Shown here piece after piece: positions 61,335 to 64,000 of a DNA stretch of 64,000 nt. The translations under genes and the position numbers were made by a program. Under the pieces are notes generated by a model that searched no databases, was not told the DNA's origin, and saw only the letters and a list, made by a program, of their open reading frames with translations. How positions within the stretch are numbered: position 1 is the stretch's first letter; the number at the start of each line of letters is the position of its first letter. Where the stretch lies: positions 1 through 64,000 of the forward strand of contig NZ_MTQN01000005.1 in assembly GCF_001984195.1 (NCBI RefSeq), read 5' to 3'. The stretch is from Kribbella sp. ALI-6-A. GTDB taxonomy: Bacteria > Actinomycetota > Actinomycetes > Propionibacteriales > Kribbellaceae.

Positions 61335-62507
61335 TTACTTCGCAGCCAGCTCGGCGGCCCGCTTGGCGGCGCCGTCCATCGTGTCGACCCGCTCCAGACC
61401 GGCCAGGCCGGCCTCGTCGAGGATGCGGCGGCCCTCGTCGGCGTTGTTGCCGTCCAGCCGGACGACCAGCGGCTTGTTCACGGCCTCACCGCGGCCGGCC
61501 AGCAGCTCGAACGCCTGGACGATGCCGTTGGCGACCGCGTCGCAGGCGGTGATGCCGCCGAAGACGTTGACGAACACGCTCTTCACCTGCGGGTCGGAGA
61601 TGATGATCTCCAGGCCGTTGGCCATCACCTCGGCGGAGGCTCCGCCTCCGATGTCGAGGAAGTTCGCGGGCTTGACGCCGCCGAACTCCTCACCGGCGTA
61701 CGCGACCACGTCGAGCGTGCTCATCACGAGCCCGGCGCCGTTGCCGATGATGCCGACCGAACCGTCGAGCTTGACGTAGTTCAGGCCCTTGGCCTTGGCG
61801 GCGGCCTCCAGCGGGTCCTCGGCCGAGGAGTCCTCGAACTCCGCGTGGTCGGGGTGGCGGAAGTCGGCGTTCTCGTCGAGCGTGACCTTGCCGTCCAGCG
61901 CCTCGACGTTGCCGTCCTTGAGCTTGACCAGCGGGTTCACCTCGACCAGCGAGGCGTCCTCCTCGATGAACACCCGGTACAGCTTGGCGATCTCGACCGC
62001 GGCGGCGTCCAGCACGTCGGCCGGGTAGCCGGCCTGCTCGGCGATCTCGCGCGCCTTGGCCTCGTCCACGCCGGTGGCCGGGTCGATAGAGATCTTGGCG
62101 ACCGCGTCCGGGTTGGTGTGCGCGACCTCCTCGATCTCCATACCGCCGGCGGCCGACGCGATGCACAGGTAGTTGCGGTTGGCCCGGTCGATCAGGAACG
62201 AGAAGTAGTACTCCTCGCCGATCGCGGCCGCCGGAACGATGTTCAGCGTCTTGACGATGTGGCCCTTGATGTCCAGACCGAGGATCTCGCGCGCCTTCTC
62301 CTCCGCCTCGTCCGGCGAGGAGGCCAGCTTCACGCCACCGGCCTTGCCCCGGCCCCCGGTCTTCACCTGGGCCTTGACCACCACGGTGCCGCCGATCTTC
62401 TCGGCGGCGGCGCGGGCCTGTTCCGGCGTGGTGACGACCTCGCCGACCGTCGTCCGTACGCCGTGCTTGGCGAAGACCGTCTTCGCCTGGTATTCCATCA
62501 GATCCAC
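61335..62507 (-). CDS. sucC: Succinate-CoA ligase, beta subunit
   Basis: A 390-residue nucleotide-binding subunit. An ATP-grasp domain opens [20 protein letters not shown], the nucleotide lysine is in [20 protein letters not shown], and the C-terminal ligase domain has [14 protein letters not shown] and [17 protein letters not shown]. It is the first gene of the sucC-sucD operon, with 184 bases before the divergent GH13 gene, where the promoter must lie. I saw no palindrome there like that at icd. Confidence 0.97.
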   Translation of the reverse strand: MDLMEYQAKTVFAKHGVRTTVGEVVTTPEQARAAAEKIGGTVVVKAQVKTGGRGKAGGVKLASSPDEAEEKAREILGLDIKGHIVKTLNIVPAAAIGEEYYFSFLIDRANRNYLCIASAAGGMEIEEVAHTNPDAVAKISIDPATGVDEAKAREIAEQAGYPADVLDAAAVEIAKLYRVFIEEDASLVEVNPLVKLKDGNVEALDGKVTLDENADFRHPDHAEFEDSSAEDPLEAAAKAKGLNYVKLDGSVGIIGNGAGLVMSTLDVVAYAGEEFGGVKPANFLDIGGGASAEVMANGLEIIISDPQVKSVFVNVFGGITACDAVANGIVQAFELLAGRGEAVNKPLVVRLDGNNADEGRRILDEAGLAGLERVDTMDGAAKRAAELAAK

Positions 62508-62691
62508 GAGTGTGGTCCCTCTCTGCCTGTAACAAGTCGTCCGCGGCAGGCTGCGGTGCGTGAGTCAGGCACGGTCGCCGGCGCGTTCCGTCGGGCTGAG
62601 ACTAGCCACCCCGGCGCGCGTGGCAACAGCCGGGGTACACGCTGAGACGACTGTCACAGCCAGGTTGCCCGGTCGTGAAAGGCTGGTCGCC

Positions 62692-64000
62692 ATGACTGAA
62701 GGATCAACCAGACCAGCTGACGACTGGTGGCGTAGTGCCGTCGTCTACCAGGTGTACCCCCGCTCGTTCGCCGACGCCGACGGCGACGGGACCGGAGACG
62801 TGAACGGGATCCGGGCCCGGCTGCCCTACCTGGCCGAGCTCGGGGTGGACGCGATCTGGATCAGCCCGTGGTACCCCTCACCGCTGCTCGACGGCGGGTA
62901 CGACGTGTCCGACTACCGCGACATCAACCCCGACTTCGGCACGCTGGCCGACGCCGACGCGCTGATCGCGGAGGCGCACGCGCTCGGGATCCGGATCCTG
63001 ATCGACCTGGTGCCGAACCACTGCTCCTGGGAGCACCCGTGGTTCAAGGCCGCGCTGGCCGCGGGCAAGGGGTCGCCGGAGCGGGAGCGGTTCTGGTTCC
63101 GCGACGGCTTGGACGGTCTGCCGCCGACGAACTGGCCGGCCGCCTTCGGCGGAGGCGCCTGGCAGCAGATCGAGGACGGCCAGTGGTACCTGCACATGTT
63201 CGACATCTCCCAGCCGGACTGGAACTGGGACCACCCGGACGTGATCGCGGAGTTCGACGCGATCCTGCGGTTCTGGTTCGACCGTGGCATCGACGGGTTC
63301 CGGATCGACGTCGCGGACTCGATGGCCAAGGACGCGACGCTGCCCGACGTACCGCTGAAGGACGGTCAGCCGACCCGGGACAAGTACGTCGGCAACCCGT
63401 TCTACGACCAGCCGGGCGTGCACACGATCCACCAGCGCTGGCGCGCGATCGCCGACGAGTACGCCGACACCGCGCAGGGCCCGCGGGTCTTCGTCGCGGA
63501 GGCGTGGCTGTCGCCGGCTGAGCGGCTCGCGCAGTACGTGCGGCCGAACGAGCTGCACTCGGCGTTCAACTTCGACGTCCTGCGGTGCGCGTGGGACGCG
63601 AAGGAGCTGCGGCAGGTCATCGACTACACGACCGAGAGCCTGTGGGCCGTCGGGGCGCCGGCGACCTGGGTGCTGAGCAACCACGACACCATTCGCCACC
63701 GCACCCGCTACGGCCGGGACCAGCGCGACGCACTGGCCGGTGCCGGAGAGGTTCCGACCGACCTGGCGCTCGGCCTGCGCCGGGCGCGCGCGGCGGCGCT
63801 GCTGGAGCTGGCGCTGCCGGGTGGCGCGTACATCTACCAGGGCGACGAGCTGGGCCTGCCCGAGGTGGAGGACCTGCCGGAGGAGGTGCTGGACGACCCG
63901 ACCTGGGAGCGGTCCGGACACACCGTCCGCGGCCGCGACGGCTGCCGCGTACCGATGCCGTGGAGCGGGAGCGAGCCGCCGTACGGGTTCGGTCCGGGCA
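62692..64000 (+). CDS. GH13 alpha-glucosidase, N-terminal part, cut by window edge
   Basis: The first 436 residues of a GH13 enzyme of the oligo-1,6-glucosidase/alpha-glucosidase group. The opening WWRSAVVYQVYPRSFADAD is typical. The four conserved regions are DLVPNH, GFRIDVADSM with the nucleophile Asp, VFVAEAWLS with the acid Glu, and LSNHDTIRH. There is no signal peptide, so it acts in the cytoplasm on imported oligosaccharides. AAAGG precedes the ATG. Its C-terminal domain lies outside the window, so trehalose-synthase-like activity cannot be excluded. Confidence 0.93.
   Translation, partial: MTEGSTRPADDWWRSAVVYQVYPRSFADADGDGTGDVNGIRARLPYLAELGVDAIWISPWYPSPLLDGGYDVSDYRDINPDFGTLADADALIAEAHALGIRILIDLVPNHCSWEHPWFKAALAAGKGSPERERFWFRDGLDGLPPTNWPAAFGGGAWQQIEDGQWYLHMFDISQPDWNWDHPDVIAEFDAILRFWFDRGIDGFRIDVADSMAKDATLPDVPLKDGQPTRDKYVGNPFYDQPGVHTIHQRWRAIADEYADTAQGPRVFVAEAWLSPAERLAQYVRPNELHSAFNFDVLRCAWDAKELRQVIDYTTESLWAVGAPATWVLSNHDTIRHRTRYGRDQRDALAGAGEVPTDLALGLRRARAAALLELALPGGAYIYQGDELGLPEVEDLPEEVLDDPTWERSGHTVRGRDGCRVPMPWSGSEPPYGFGPG

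Noticed and set aside
62508..62691. A copy of the icd palindrome upstream of sucC that would define a TCA regulon
   Set aside because: No TCTTGA/TCAAGA pair or similar dyad is present there, nor upstream of mdh.

Overview
The window is high-GC actinobacterial chromosome. Strong C/G at codon third positions, many GTG starts, NgcEFG-type amino-sugar uptake, a DUF222/HNH-type gene and Tat-type lipoprotein signals fit Propionibacteriales. My best guess is Kribbella or a near relative; this rests on gene content and style, not on a database match. I found no tRNA, rRNA, CRISPR array, prophage, insertion sequence or biosynthetic cluster, and no gene-free stretch over 300 bases once the two pseudogenes are counted.

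Layout. 1-5.3 kb: a truncated DUF222 gene, a decayed M43 metalloprotease, a D,D-carboxypeptidase, a YihY/BrkB membrane protein whose 3' end is tandemly repeated, a 2'-5' RNA-ligase-type phosphoesterase and a small hydrolase. 5.3-13.1 kb: an iron-box-controlled siderophore-binding lipoprotein, then an N-acetylglucosamine/chitobiose uptake operon (SIS protein, NgcE, NgcF, NgcG and a second NgcE-like binding protein) diverging from a BadF-type sugar kinase. 13.1-25.7 kb: an RDD protein, a two-component system, a secreted TAP-like peptidase, SDR/Rrf2 and MerR/hydrolase divergent pairs, a Ser/Thr kinase, an ArsR-MFS pair and a CNNM-type transporter. 25.8-34.5 kb: galT-galK with a DeoR regulator, two GNAT genes, and three consecutive secreted CAP-domain proteins. 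34.5-62.5 kb: housekeeping genes icd, mdh, folD, purH, purN, sucD and sucC, separated by accessory genes (GlxA regulators, MBL hydrolase, SMI1, MOSC, GDPD, a large subtilase, TetR-MMPL, pirin, cupin, a short APH, a frameshifted chitinase, CYTH). The window ends inside a GH13 alpha-glucosidase.

How the genes work together. The Ngc operon, its SIS protein and the kinase would import and phosphorylate amino sugars released from chitin; the one chitinase here is frameshifted. The galTK pair feeds galactose into central metabolism, and icd, sucCD and mdh are TCA-cycle steps. purN-purH use formyl-folate supplied by the FolD route.

The most interesting signals are regulatory: a nested double palindrome in front of icd whose 12-bp core also forms the -35 region of the ArsR-MFS promoter; twin GTAAC-N7-RTTAC operators between an SDR and an Rrf2 regulator; a perfect 13-bp dyad at a TetR-MMPL pair; and a 19-bp-spacer MerR-type promoter. 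The most unusual protein-level signal is the CAP trio, whose third member has lost the usual CAP-domain histidine motifs. I did not find a clearly new multi-gene system.
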